A stretch of 26,650 nt of DNA from DASRSE01 sp035656655 (GCA_035656655.1 DASRSE010000139.1:1-26650), one strand, 5' to 3'; counted from the first letter of the stretch, positions 14,625 through 24,349 are shown. Numbers and translations: made by a program. Notes: generated from the sequence alone by a model not told the origin.

Positions 14625-17600
14625 ATGATGCGATTTCTGCTCTGTCTGGCCGTGGTCGGGGTCTGCGCGACCGGCGTCCGTGCAGAGGACTGGCCGATGT
14701 CGCGCTACAACGCGCAGCGGACCGCCGCGTCGCCGCAAGAGTTGCCTACGCGGCTCTCTCTGCAATGGGACCGCGAATATCCGCCGACCAAGCCGGCGTG
14801 GCCCGACCAAGCCAAGCTCCAGGTGGATCTGGCGTACGATCCGATCGTGGTCGGCAAGCGGATGTTTGTCGGCAGCTCGCGGTACGACTGCGTGACGGCG
14901 CTCGATACGGAGACCGGCGACGAGCTGTGGCGGTTCTATATGGAAGGGCCGATCCGATTCGCTCCGGCCGCCGAGCACGGCCGCCTGTATGTCCCTTGCG
15001 ACGATGGCAACTTATATTGCTTGGAGGCGGAGACCGGCAAGCTGCTGTGGCAGTATCGCGGCGGCCCGCGCGATCGGCGCGTGCTTGGCAACGAGCGGCT
15101 GATCTCGATGTGGCCGACCCGCGGCGCCCCGGTCCTCGCGGATGGCAAGGTCTACTTCGCCACCGGCATCTGGCCCTTTATGGGCGTCTTCATCCATTGT
15201 CTAGACGCAACGACCGGCAAGGAGGTGTGGACGAATGATGGCGACGGCTCGCTGTTTATCAAACAACCGCACAATGTCGATGCCTTCGCTGGAGTGGCTC
15301 CGCAAGGCGAACTCTCGATTGCCGAGGACCGGCTGATGATTCCCGGCGGGCGATCGGTGCCGGCGTGCTACGATCGCCAGACGGGCAAGCTTCGCTATTT
15401 TTTGTTGGGCGAGAACGGCAAGCATGGCGGCGGCTGCGAAGTCTCGATTGCCGATCAATTGATGATTAATGGGGGCGAGGCGTTCGATCTGGGGACGGAA
15501 AAATATCTCGGTCCGCTGCTCGATTTGCCGGTCATCGGCACGCGCAAGTGGTTTGGCATGCGCGGGGGCCGGCTGGTGGCCTTGGACGGCTTGACCGCGG
15601 AAGTCAGCTTGGAAGAAGGGATTGATTTGAAGGGAATGCGGATTTCCACGCCGAAAGTCTCCTCACGCGAGCTGACTTCGCTGGAATTGCCGAGCCCGAC
15701 AGTCTTGATTAAGGCGGGCGCGCATTTGTATGCCGGCTTGAAAGGGAAGCTGTTGGCGATTGATGTTATCGACGGCGTGCAGGTCGACGAGGAGCCGGCC
15801 GAAACGAAACTAAGCGTCTCGTGGCAAGCCGACTTTCCAGGCACGCCGGGCGTGCTCTTGGCGGCGGACGACAAACTGTTTGCCGTCAGCCGCGAAGGCC
15901 ATATTTATTGCTATGGAGGCCGCGAGGGGGACGTTCGGCGGCATCCGATCGAAAATGCCGCCGCGGAGCGCGCCGATCGCTGGACCGACACCGCCCGCGA
16001 GATTCTCGACCAGACACAGATGCGCGCGGGCTATTGCGTCGCCTGGGGGATCGGCAGCGGCCGCCTCGCAACGGAACTGGCGCTGCAAAGCCAGTTGTCG
16101 GTGATCGTCATCGACGACGATCCGCAGCGGGTGCAAGCCTTTCGCGAACATCTGCAAGCGCTCGGAATCGATCGCTACCGAGTCTCGGTTTATAACGGCA
16201 ACTTGCTTGATTTTCCGCTCCCGCCCTATCTGGCGAATTTGATGGTGAGCGAAGATCTGGCGGCGACGCGGGTCGAGGTGGGAACATCGCTGGTCAAACA
16301 TTACTTTCATTCGCTACGGCCGTATGGCGGCATAGCGGTCTGGCTCGGAGACGACGCGCTGCGCGCGAAGATCGCCGCGGCGGGCGGCAGTCTGAATCTC
16401 GACGGCTGGCACTCGCGCGAAACCGCGGGACGGCTCTACACATCGCGCGCAGGCGCACTGCCGGGGGCGGGCAACTGGACCCACGAACACGCCGATGCCT
16501 CGAATACGCGCGTCTCCAAAGACACGCTCGTCAAGGCGCCGCTGGGCCTGCTCTGGTTTGGCGGCTCGACGAACGAAGGCGTTTTGCCGCGGCACGGACA
16601 CGGCCCGCAACCGCAGGTCTGCGATGGCCGCTTGTTTATCGAAGGGACCGACATGCTGCGGGCGATGGACATTTACACCGGCCGTGTGCTGTGGCAGGTC
16701 ACTCTGCCGGGGTTTGGCGCCTTTTACAACAACACGGTGCATCAGCCGGGCGCAAATGCCAGCGGGACGAATTATATCTCCGCCTCGGATGGGATTTATC
16801 TCGCCTATGGACTCCAAGGCTTACGCCTCGATCCGGCGACAGGCAAGGAACTGGCGGAATTTCGCTTGCCCAACTTCAAAGGAATGGAAGGCCATTCGAA
16901 TTGGGGTTATATGAATGTCGTCGACGATCTGCTGATTGCCGGCGCCGATCCCGTTTTTGATCCGGCCCAATTCAAGGTCGTCCCTGAGGGAACCGGCGGC
17001 GACGACCGACCCAACGACAGCGGCTTGAGCGGCGCCTTCTCGAATTTGACCACGAAGCTCAAGAGCATTGGCTCCGACAATCTGTCCTCGAGCCGCCATC
17101 TGGTCGTGATGGACCGCTACACGGGGAAGGTCCACTGGTCGATCGACGCGCATGCCGGCTTTCGCCACAACGCGACCTGCGTCGGCGGCGGCCGGCTGTA
17201 CACAATCGACCGCATCTCGGGGGCCGAACTCGCGAAACTGAAACGGCGCGGAGAAACGCCCGCCAATCTGGCGCGGCTCCTGGCATACAACCTGAAGACG
17301 GGCGAACTGCTGTGGAGCACGGAAGCCGATGTTTTTGGCACTTGGCTCTCATACTCCGATAAGAACGATTTGCTGGTCGAGGCGGGACGCCTGGCGCGCG
17401 ACACGATCAGCGATGAACCGAAAGGGATGCGAGTGCTGAATGCGCGCACGGGCGAAGTCGTTTGGACCAACATGGCGTTCGGCGGACCTGCCATGATCCA
17501 CCACGACCTGATCTTGATGGCCGGCCCGCTGTCGGGAAATGCGTGCGACCTGCTGACAGGCAAGCTGCGGATGCGGCGCGATCCGCTCACCGGCGAAGAA

Positions 17601-18464
17601 GTGGAATGGTCTTGGTCGCGCAGCTATGGCTGCAACACGCCGGTCGGTTCGGAATGCTTGCTCACGTTTCGCTCCGGCGCGGCGGGTTACTATGACTTGG
17701 ACAATGACGGCGGAACCGGAAATCTTGGCGGCTTCAAAAGCGGCTGCACCAATAACCTCGTCGTGGCGGGGGGAGTGCTATCCGCGCCGGATTATACGCG
17801 CACCTGCACCTGCAATTATCAGTTGCAAACGTCGCTGGCGCTGGTGAACATGCCGGAGGCGGAGATGTGGACCTTCACCGGCGAAAGCAATCCGAAGAGC
17901 GCGATCAAGCGGTTGGGGGTGAATCTCGGCGCGGCGGGCGATCGCAAAGCAGACAATGGCACGCTCTGGCTCGAGTACCCCAGCGTCGGCGGCAAGTCTC
18001 CGAATATCTCGGTCTCGGTGCGGCCCAATACGCTGCAATGGTTCCGTCACCATTCCTCGGTGATTGTCGGGGAAACTCTCCCTTGGGTGGCATGTTCCGG
18101 CGCAAAAGGTTTGACGGATCTCAAAGTGACATTGTCGAAGCAAGCCCGCGAGGCGCACAATTACACCGTCCGTCTCTATTTTTCCGAACCTGACGAGGTT
18201 CAGCCCGGCGAGCGTGCATTTGACATTGCGCTCCAGGGGAACACTATAATGACCGGATTCGACGTATGTCGCGAGGCCGGCGGGCGCTACCACGCGATGG
18301 TCAAGGAGTTCAAGGCGGTTCCGATCAGCGATGATCTGAATGTCCGTTTGACTCCGACCGCCGACGCGAAGCTCAAAGCCCCGATCTTGTCTGGCGTCGA
18401 AGTCATCGCGGAAGATGATGAGGCGGTCAGCCCCAACCGAGCGAACACGGTCCCGCGCGAATGA
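14625..18464 (+). CDS. Exported PQQ-type beta-propeller protein with internal Rossmann (methyltransferase-like) domain and malectin-like end
   Basis: The 1279-residue product starts with a signal peptide (MMRFLLCLAVVGVCATGVRA, cleavage before EDWPM). Propeller blades of the PQQ/BamB type, with repeats such as ALDTETGDELW, CLEAETGKLLW and CLDATTGKEVW, lie at about 50-440 and 620-1090. Between them (about 445-590) is a Rossmann domain with a methyltransferase-like motif I, GIGSG at 475-479, and acidic VIDDDPQ at 495-501. The C-terminal ~100 residues (NYTVRLYFSEPDEVQPGERAFDI onward, in parts) look like a malectin carbohydrate-binding fold. Cys residues are unusually frequent before it: C1003, C1011, C1041 and the C1061-T-C1063 pair. 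I know this propeller-Rossmann layout from planctomycete genomes, without a known function. The next gene overlaps its stop by ATGA. Confidence 0.93.
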   Translation: MMRFLLCLAVVGVCATGVRAEDWPMSRYNAQRTAASPQELPTRLSLQWDREYPPTKPAWPDQAKLQVDLAYDPIVVGKRMFVGSSRYDCVTALDTETGDELWRFYMEGPIRFAPAAEHGRLYVPCDDGNLYCLEAETGKLLWQYRGGPRDRRVLGNERLISMWPTRGAPVLADGKVYFATGIWPFMGVFIHCLDATTGKEVWTNDGDGSLFIKQPHNVDAFAGVAPQGELSIAEDRLMIPGGRSVPACYDRQTGKLRYFLLGENGKHGGGCEVSIADQLMINGGEAFDLGTEKYLGPLLDLPVIGTRKWFGMRGGRLVALDGLTAEVSLEEGIDLKGMRISTPKVSSRELTSLELPSPTVLIKAGAHLYAGLKGKLLAIDVIDGVQVDEEPAETKLSVSWQADFPGTPGVLLAADDKLFAVSREGHIYCYGGREGDVRRHPIENAAAERADRWTDTAREILDQTQMRAGYCVAWGIGSGRLATELALQSQLSVIVIDDDPQRVQAFREHLQALGIDRYRVSVYNGNLLDFPLPPYLANLMVSEDLAATRVEVGTSLVKHYFHSLRPYGGIAVWLGDDALRAKIAAAGGSLNLDGWHSRETAGRLYTSRAGALPGAGNWTHEHADASNTRVSKDTLVKAPLGLLWFGGSTNEGVLPRHGHGPQPQVCDGRLFIEGTDMLRAMDIYTGRVLWQVTLPGFGAFYNNTVHQPGANASGTNYISASDGIYLAYGLQGLRLDPATGKELAEFRLPNFKGMEGHSNWGYMNVVDDLLIAGADPVFDPAQFKVVPEGTGGDDRPNDSGLSGAFSNLTTKLKSIGSDNLSSSRHLVVMDRYTGKVHWSIDAHAGFRHNATCVGGGRLYTIDRISGAELAKLKRRGETPANLARLLAYNLKTGELLWSTEADVFGTWLSYSDKNDLLVEAGRLARDTISDEPKGMRVLNARTGEVVWTNMAFGGPAMIHHDLILMAGPLSGNACDLLTGKLRMRRDPLTGEEVEWSWSRSYGCNTPVGSECLLTFRSGAAGYYDLDNDGGTGNLGGFKSGCTNNLVVAGGVLSAPDYTRTCTCNYQLQTSLALVNMPEAEMWTFTGESNPKSAIKRLGVNLGAAGDRKADNGTLWLEYPSVGGKSPNISVSVRPNTLQWFRHHSSVIVGETLPWVACSGAKGLTDLKVTLSKQAREAHNYTVRLYFSEPDEVQPGERAFDIALQGNTIMTGFDVCREAGGRYHAMVKEFKAVPISDDLNVRLTPTADAKLKAPILSGVEVIAEDDEAVSPNRANTVPRE

Positions 18465-19810
18465 ACACTCGCTTTCGGCCCTCTGTGCCGCACACCCGGC
18501 CGCGCTCGGCGCCGCGCCGCTGTTGCGCCGCGTTGGCGCTGATGGCCGCATGCATCGTCGGCGGACCGCGGTCGGCGCCGGCTTGTTCGGTGCCCGTGTT
18601 TCGCTTCGCTTTGGAGCGGTGGACGCCGGCGCCCTATCAGGTGTTCGTTTTTCAAGCCGGCAAACTGGACGCCGAGCAGCGCGGCTTGGTCGAATCGCTC
18701 CGCCGGCAAAATGCGTCCGGCGGAGGCGCCGCGAATTTCGAGGTGAAACAGATCATGCTCCCCGACGATCGCGACAAGCTCGACGGAGGGGCGCGGATCC
18801 TATTTGACGCGCAGCAAAATCCAACCTTGCCTTGGGTCGTGGTCCGCTATCCGGCGGCGCTCGGGCTCGATGCGACGGTCTGGGCGGGAAAATTGTCCGA
18901 CGCGGCCAGCGTCCTCGCGGACTCGCCCGTTCGTAAAGAACTAATTCGCCGGCTGACCAAAGGGGATACGGCGGTCTGGCTGCTGCTAGAAAGCGGCGAC
19001 CCTGCTCAGGATGAGGCGGCCGCGGCGCGATTGGCCGAGGAATTGCCGCGTGTGCAAGCGGAGTTAAAGATTCCGCAGCAGGATCCGGCCGATTATCTGA
19101 CGAATCAACCGGTTCCGCTTAAGATCGAATTCTCGACGTTGCGCCTCGCCCGCGACGACCGGTCGGAAACGTTCTTGGTCTCCGCGTTGCTGCATAGCGA
19201 GGACGATTTGGCAGCGACCAAAGGGCCAATCGTGTTTCCTGTCTTCGGCCGCGGCCGCACGCTTTGGGGAATGGTCGGCAAAGGGATCAACTTGGAAAAC
19301 TTGGAGCATGCCGGCGCGTTTATGACCGGCGCGTGCGCGTGTGAAATCAAGGACGCCAACCCCGGCTTCGATCTGTTGCTCGCGGCGCATTGGGACGCCT
19401 TGTTGGAGCATCACCTCGTGGTGCAAACGCGGCCGGACGTTGGCGGCCTGGCCGACTTCTTGCCCCCGCCGGCGCGGTCCGCTCCTCTCGACGCCGTAGC
19501 CGGCGATGCGGCCAAGGAATCGACGGGAGCCGCTTCCTCAACGGACGCGGCCGCGGGTACCGGCCAGCTTACTCCCAACGGCGTCACGGGCGCGGAAATC
19601 TCGGCGACCGACCGCGCCGCGCAGGTTCGTCGAGCCGACTATCCGCCACTTGAGGACCGCGCGAACCGAGCCGGTTCGGCGGTTCCCGCTGGGGCCGCCG
19701 CCACGGCGCCGGCTGGCGGGAGTTCCAGTTTGCTCCGCAATGTGATCGTGGTCGTGATCGGCGGATTGGTGCTCGTTTCGGCGCTCACGGTGATATTTTT
19801 TCGCCGCTAA
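18461..19810 (+). CDS. Exported, C-terminally membrane-tethered protein of planctomycete type, unknown function
   Basis: The 449-residue product has a long basic N-region, a hydrophobic signal core (CCAALALMAACIVGG) and a Cys42-containing start of the mature part, CSVPVFRFALERW. The middle (about 55-330) contains VFGRGRTLWGMVGKGI and then GACACEIKDANPGFD with a C292-A-C294 pair. A Pro/Ala/Thr-rich linker (330-420) leads to one C-terminal helix (about 427-446) followed by RR, so the bulk should face the periplasm. I recall similar proteins only from planctomycetes and know no function. The ATG overlaps the previous stop (ATGA), so translation is coupled with the PQQ-propeller protein. An ABC permease follows after 69 bases. 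Confidence 0.85.
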   Translation: MNTRFRPSVPHTRPRSAPRRCCAALALMAACIVGGPRSAPACSVPVFRFALERWTPAPYQVFVFQAGKLDAEQRGLVESLRRQNASGGGAANFEVKQIMLPDDRDKLDGGARILFDAQQNPTLPWVVVRYPAALGLDATVWAGKLSDAASVLADSPVRKELIRRLTKGDTAVWLLLESGDPAQDEAAAARLAEELPRVQAELKIPQQDPADYLTNQPVPLKIEFSTLRLARDDRSETFLVSALLHSEDDLAATKGPIVFPVFGRGRTLWGMVGKGINLENLEHAGAFMTGACACEIKDANPGFDLLLAAHWDALLEHHLVVQTRPDVGGLADFLPPPARSAPLDAVAGDAAKESTGAASSTDAAAGTGQLTPNGVTGAEISATDRAAQVRRADYPPLEDRANRAGSAVPAGAAATAPAGGSSSLLRNVIVVVIGGLVLVSALTVIFFRR

Positions 19811-19879
19811 AGGGGATCGCCGTGGCGACTTTCTCCGACAACGGTTTTTCTCGGCGACTCGATGAACAGGTAATCCGCG

Positions 19880-21178
19880 ATGCGATTGTGGCAACTCATT
19901 TTTCGCGAACTCTTTTTTCGGCGGCTGAACGCGCTGCTGGGGGTGCTAGCGGTCGTCGCGGCCACGGCGTGCGTCGTCGGTGCGTTCACCTTGCTGCGGC
20001 GGCACGACTTGCGGACCGAACAAGTGTTGAGTGCAAAGGCCGACGCGACCAAGGCCGACATGGCCAAGCTCGAAGACGACACCCGCAAAATCATGCGCGA
20101 CCTCGGCTTCAATTTATTGATCTTGCCGAAAGATCAGAATTTGAACGACCTGTACGCGAACGATTACGCGGCGAAGACAATGCCCGAAGACTATGCGTCG
20201 AAGCTGGCGCAATCGAAACTGGCCTCGATCAACCATGTTCTTCCGTCGCTGCAGCGCAAGCTGAAATGGCCCGAGCAAGATCGCACCATCATCTTGTTTG
20301 GCACGCGCGGCGAACTGCGGATGGCCTCCGGCAGCGAAAAAAAGCCCATCCTCGATCTCGTGCCGCCCGGAAAAATGATGCTCGGCTACGAACTCCAGCG
20401 GAGCTTGAAAGCGCAGCCGGGGGACAAGCTGACGCTGCTTGGCCGCGAGTTCACGGTCAGCAAGTTGTTGCCGGAAAAAGGGAACGCGGACGACATTACG
20501 GTCTACTTGAATCTGGCCGAAGCGCAAGACCTGCTCGATATGAAAGGGCAAATCAACGCGATCAAGGCGCTTGAGTGCAACTGCGCCAAGGATCGGTTCG
20601 CGACGATTCGCGAGGACGTGATGCAGGTTCTGCCCGATACGCAAGTGACCGAGCTCGCCTCGCAAGCCTTGGCGCGGGCGGAGCAGCGCAATCGGGCCGC
20701 GAAGGCGGCGCACGATTCGCTCGAGCGTGAAAAGGCCCATCGGTTGGTGCTGCGCCAGGAGCAAGAAAATTTTGCGGCGATCCTGGTTCCGCTGGTGATC
20801 GTCGGCGCGCTGATCTTGGTCGGCGTGCTGATGCTGATGAACGTCCGCGAACGGGCCGTCGAAATTGGCACGCTGCGGGCGATCGGTTGGAAGCGGCGCT
20901 ACGTGTTTGTTCTCTTTTTGGGCAAAGCCGTGCTGCTCGGCTTGCTCGGCGCGATGCTGGGCTGCTTGCTCGGCTCGCTGGTCGGAATGTTTCTGAAAGA
21001 GCCGGCGCTGGCCGCCGGGCCCCCCCTGACCGACGCCGCCGATTTGTGGAAAATGATCGATCCACGCCTGTGGCTGATCGTGGCCGCGGCGACGCCGTTG
21101 CTCACCGCGATGGCCAGTTGGCTGCCTGCCTTGCTCGCGGCGCGCCAAGATCCAGCGATTGTCCTGAGCCGCGGCTAG
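19880..21178 (+). CDS. MacB/LolC-type ABC transporter permease (FtsX domain)
   Basis: The 432-residue product has one N-terminal membrane helix (about 17-38), a large extracytoplasmic domain (about 40-295) and three C-terminal helices (about 299-320, 345-371 and 397-420), the layout of MacB/LolC/FtsX permeases. The family signature NVRERAVEIGTLRAIGWKRR stands at 321-340 and the usual PA-x-x-L ending is present. The periplasmic domain has an Ala/Lys-rich helical part and an unusual C233-N-C235 pair. Such transporters do not move substrates through a channel but couple ATP hydrolysis to work on envelope lipoproteins or exported complexes. The ATPase gene follows 48 bases on. The periplasm-facing partners are probably the two upstream gene products. 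Confidence 0.93.
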   Translation: MRLWQLIFRELFFRRLNALLGVLAVVAATACVVGAFTLLRRHDLRTEQVLSAKADATKADMAKLEDDTRKIMRDLGFNLLILPKDQNLNDLYANDYAAKTMPEDYASKLAQSKLASINHVLPSLQRKLKWPEQDRTIILFGTRGELRMASGSEKKPILDLVPPGKMMLGYELQRSLKAQPGDKLTLLGREFTVSKLLPEKGNADDITVYLNLAEAQDLLDMKGQINAIKALECNCAKDRFATIREDVMQVLPDTQVTELASQALARAEQRNRAAKAAHDSLEREKAHRLVLRQEQENFAAILVPLVIVGALILVGVLMLMNVRERAVEIGTLRAIGWKRRYVFVLFLGKAVLLGLLGAMLGCLLGSLVGMFLKEPALAAGPPLTDAADLWKMIDPRLWLIVAAATPLLTAMASWLPALLAARQDPAIVLSRG

Positions 21179-21226
21179 CCAGCGTTATTTCGCATTTTCC
21201 CTTTCGCACTTCTCCTTTCGATCGCT

Positions 21227-21910
21227 TTGCCTGTGCTTGAAATTCGCCAGCTTTCGAAGTCGTATGTCGCCAAGGGGCATGTCGTCGCCGCCGTGAGCGA
21301 GGTCTCGTTCGCGCTCGAGCCAGGCGAGTTCGTCTCGGTGCAAGGGGCCAGCGGCTGCGGCAAGTCGACATTGCTGCTGATGGTCGGCGGGCTGCTGGCG
21401 CCCGATCGTGGCGAGGTGGTGCTCAATGGCGAGAACCCTTATCAAATGTCGAGCGAAGCCCGCGCGCGCTACCGGGCCTACGAAATCGGCTTCGTGTTTC
21501 AGCAGTTTCACTTGATCCCCTATTTGAGCGTTCGTGAGAATGTCATGGCGGCCACGGTCGCGCATCCGGCGCCCGCAGCGGCGTCGCGCGCCGAGCGGTT
21601 GTTGGCCGAACTCGATTTGCAAGATCGCCTGCGCCACTTGCCAAGCGAATTGAGCACGGGCGAGCGGCAGCGCGTGGCGCTGGCCCGCGCGCTCTTGAAC
21701 GAGCCCAAGCTAATCTTGGCCGATGAGCCGACAGGGAACCTGGATTTGGAGCATGCGGGCGTGGTCTTGCGCCACCTGGCCGATTTTGCGCAGGCCGGCG
21801 GAATGGTGTTGCTGGTGACGCACGATCCGTTTGCCGCGTCGTTCGCGCAGCGCAACTTCACGATGGCTCATGGTCGGTTCGTGCACGAACCAGCCAAAGC
21901 GGTTTCCTAA
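21227..21910 (+). CDS. ABC transporter ATPase, LolD/MacB type
   Basis: This 227-residue ATPase has all the core motifs: Walker A GASGCGKST (40-48), Q-loop at Gln92/93 in FVFQQFHLIP, signature LSTGERQRV (142-150), Walker B LILADEP (162-168) and the switch His199 in VTHD. The FQQFHL stretch and short length with no extra domain put it in the LolD/MacB group that partners FtsX-type permeases, here the preceding gene. The start is uncertain: I use TTG at 21227; a GTG at 21233 is the alternative, and no clear ribosome site supports either. It ends 34 bases before the binding-protein gene. Confidence 0.93.
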   Translation: MPVLEIRQLSKSYVAKGHVVAAVSEVSFALEPGEFVSVQGASGCGKSTLLLMVGGLLAPDRGEVVLNGENPYQMSSEARARYRAYEIGFVFQQFHLIPYLSVRENVMAATVAHPAPAAASRAERLLAELDLQDRLRHLPSELSTGERQRVALARALLNEPKLILADEPTGNLDLEHAGVVLRHLADFAQAGGMVLLVTHDPFAASFAQRNFTMAHGRFVHEPAKAVS

Positions 21911-21944
21911 AATTTACAAATGGCTGTGCCACGGAGAATGTCTG

Positions 21945-23492
21945 ATGTCCGAGTCTGCTCGATCCACTCGTTTATCTCTCCGCCCGGGCGCGGCGCATCC
22001 GGCCTTGCCGATCGTGATCGCCTCGATTGGGATTGGCGCCGTCATCATTGGCGTGTTGGCGTGGCGGCCGAACCCGATGCCGGAGCATTCGCTCACGGTG
22101 TATTGCGCCGCGGCCCTCGAGAGCAGCGTCAAAGCGGTCGCGCAGCAATACGAACAGGATTACGGCGTGCACGTGAACCTTCAGGCCGGCAGCTCGGGCT
22201 CGCTCGCCGCGCAGATTCGCTCGGCGACGAAGGGCGATTTGTATATCCCTGCCGACGACAGCTTTAACCAAGACGCCCACGCGGCGGGACTGGTGGCCGA
22301 AACGGTTCCACTGGCCAAGATGCAGCTCGTGCTCGGGATCAAGCCGGGCAATCCGCGCCACCTGGCCAGCTTGGACGACCTGCTCAAGCCGGAGATTGTG
22401 TTCGGCTCCGCGAATGCCACGGCGGCGGCGGGCAAAATGACGAAGGAGTTGTTGACCAAGGCCAACCGCTGGGAGCCCTTCATCGCCGCGGCCAAAGTCG
22501 TGCCGCCGACGATTACGGAATTGGCGCTGGCCGTGCAGACAAGCAATCTCGACGCTGGGCCGATGTGGGATGTCACGGCGAAGCAATTTCATCTGGACAC
22601 CGTTCCGCTGCCGGAATTCGCCGCGGGAAAATCGCTCGTCACGGCGGGCGTATTGAAAACGACCGCGGATTCCGCGGCGGCGCTGCGCTTCGCCCGCTAT
22701 TTGGCCGCGCCCGGCAAGGGCGAACGAGAATTCACGCGCGCCGGCTTTCAACCGATCGACGGAGACGTGTGGGAGCCGCAGCCGACGCTGGTCGTGTTCA
22801 GCGGCGGCATCCAGCGCTTGGCCATCAAGGACACGCTGGCGGAATTTGAAAAACGCGAAGGCTGCCGCATCAACGTCATCTATGAAGGTTGCGGCGTGCT
22901 GCTCGGGATGATGCGCGGTAGCGATGCGAAACGGCCCGACGTTTATTTCGCGTGCGATGTCTCGTTCTTGACGCCGGAGGATATCCAGCCCCTGTTTAAT
23001 CCGGCTCATATCATGACCGAGACCAAGCTCGTGATGCTGACCCAAAAGGGAAATCCACTCCATCTTGAAAAGGTCGAGGACCTGGCCAAGCCGGGAGTGA
23101 AAGTGGGGGTCGCCCACGAGCAACTTTCGGCGCTGGGCGCGCTCACGAAAATTCTTCTCAAGAACAAGGGCATTTATGACGGCGTGCGGGCCAATGTGCG
23201 CTCCGGAAGTTCGCCCAAGGCCGACTTTCTCGTGACCCAGATTTTGACCGGCGGCGCCGACGCCCTGGATGCGGTCATTGTCTACGAAGCGAGCACCTCA
23301 CAAGTCCGCGACAAGCTCGACATGATCCCGATTCCTGGCGCGGACTCGCGCGCGGTGCAGCCGTTGGCCGTTGGCCGCAATAGCCAACATCAAGAATTAG
23401 CGCACCGGCTAGAGGAGGCGCTGGAAACCGCGAAGTCGAAGCAGCGGTTCGAACAAGTCGGCTTTCAGTGGCGTGCCGAGGATCGTCCATGA
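21945..23492 (+). CDS. Double (fused) ModA-like substrate-binding protein, membrane-anchored
   Basis: The 515-residue product holds two consecutive ModA-type (PBP-like) domains, where ordinary ModA has one. A hydrophobic helix (about 20-40) without a lipobox or obvious cleavage site anchors it. Domain 1 (48-270) shows LTVYCAAALESS, the pocket loop GSSG at 82-85 and the DLYIPADDS strand at 98-106. Domain 2 (280-510) starts TLVVFSGGIQRLA; its loop reads EGCGVL, with Cys316 in the Ser position, and the next reads VYFACDVS with Cys337. ModA proteins bind molybdate or tungstate through such Ser contacts. An upstream ATG in the same frame at 21831 lies inside the ATPase gene and is rejected. The stop overlaps the next start (ATGA). 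The fold is secure; the ligand is not. Confidence 0.92.
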   Translation: MSESARSTRLSLRPGAAHPALPIVIASIGIGAVIIGVLAWRPNPMPEHSLTVYCAAALESSVKAVAQQYEQDYGVHVNLQAGSSGSLAAQIRSATKGDLYIPADDSFNQDAHAAGLVAETVPLAKMQLVLGIKPGNPRHLASLDDLLKPEIVFGSANATAAAGKMTKELLTKANRWEPFIAAAKVVPPTITELALAVQTSNLDAGPMWDVTAKQFHLDTVPLPEFAAGKSLVTAGVLKTTADSAAALRFARYLAAPGKGEREFTRAGFQPIDGDVWEPQPTLVVFSGGIQRLAIKDTLAEFEKREGCRINVIYEGCGVLLGMMRGSDAKRPDVYFACDVSFLTPEDIQPLFNPAHIMTETKLVMLTQKGNPLHLEKVEDLAKPGVKVGVAHEQLSALGALTKILLKNKGIYDGVRANVRSGSSPKADFLVTQILTGGADALDAVIVYEASTSQVRDKLDMIPIPGADSRAVQPLAVGRNSQHQELAHRLEEALETAKSKQRFEQVGFQWRAEDRP

Positions 23493-24349
23493 GCTCAGCG
23501 CAGCGCGGAATGGCGTCGTCATCTGACGCGAGGTCGGGAGGCGACGCGACGGCCAGCCCGCCGCCGCGGAAATCGGACGCGCCGTTTTATTGGTCGTTCG
23601 CCATTTTGGGCGCGGTGTATGGCATGCTGTTGCTCGCGATGCTGGCGGCCGATTTGCTCTATGCGGCCCCTTCGGAATGGCTCCAGGCGCTGCGCGATCC
23701 GGAGATCCGCGCTTCGATCTGGCTGAGCCTCTTGTCGTGCACGTTGACCACGGTTTTGTCGTTGTGGGTCGCCGTGCCAATCGGATATTTGATGTCGCGG
23801 ATCCCCTTCCGCGGCAAAAACCTGCTGGATGCGCTGCTGGATATTCCGATCGTGCTGCCGCCGCTGGTGATTGGCGTGAGCCTGCTCATTTTGTTTCGCT
23901 ATCCGCCGTTTCGCTGGCTCAATCGGTATGTCGTGTTCGAGATTCCGGCGGTAATTCTCTCGCAGTTTATGGTCGCGTGCGCGTTCGCGGTGCGAACGAT
24001 GCGAGTCACGTTCGATCAGATTAGTCCACGAGCCGAGCAAGTGGCCCTGACGCTCGGCTGCACGCGGTCGCAAGCCTTTTGGCGAGTCGTGTTTCCCGAG
24101 GCGCGGCGCGGGCTCTTGACCGCCGGAACGCTTGCCTGGGCGCGCTCGCTCGGTGAATTTGGGCCGATTCTGATCTTTGCCGGCGCGACACCCTTTCGCA
24201 CCGAGGTGTTATCAACGACGATTTTTTTGCAGATGCAGGCGGGCAACCTCAAAGCAGCCTTGGCGGTTTCGCTATTGATGATTCTGGCGGCGGTGGCCGT
24301 GCTGACGATCGCGCGGTTGTTTGGCCTGAAAGGTTCCGGCTTGATCTAG
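23489..24349 (+). CDS. modB: ModB-like molybdate/oxyanion ABC permease
   Basis: The 286-residue product is a CysTW/ModB-type inner-membrane permease with about six helices. The coupling motif EQVALTLGCTRSQAFWRVVFPEA lies near 188-210, in the usual EAA-loop position; the downstream SLGEFGPILIFAG segment fits ModB. A hydrophilic N-terminal tail of about 35 residues (Ser/Asp/Pro-rich) precedes the first helix. The ATG overlaps the binding-protein stop by ATGA, so the two are translationally coupled. A ModC-like ATPase follows after 61 bases. Sulfate-type CysT and tungstate TupB are the alternatives; the family does not separate easily by eye. Confidence 0.92.
   Translation: MSSAQRGMASSSDARSGGDATASPPPRKSDAPFYWSFAILGAVYGMLLLAMLAADLLYAAPSEWLQALRDPEIRASIWLSLLSCTLTTVLSLWVAVPIGYLMSRIPFRGKNLLDALLDIPIVLPPLVIGVSLLILFRYPPFRWLNRYVVFEIPAVILSQFMVACAFAVRTMRVTFDQISPRAEQVALTLGCTRSQAFWRVVFPEARRGLLTAGTLAWARSLGEFGPILIFAGATPFRTEVLSTTIFLQMQAGNLKAALAVSLLMILAAVAVLTIARLFGLKGSGLI

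Noticed and set aside
21972..23123. 383-codon minus-strand frame opposite the ModA-like gene
   Set aside because: The plus-strand frame has clear ModA domains; the antisense product is Arg/His-rich with no domain.
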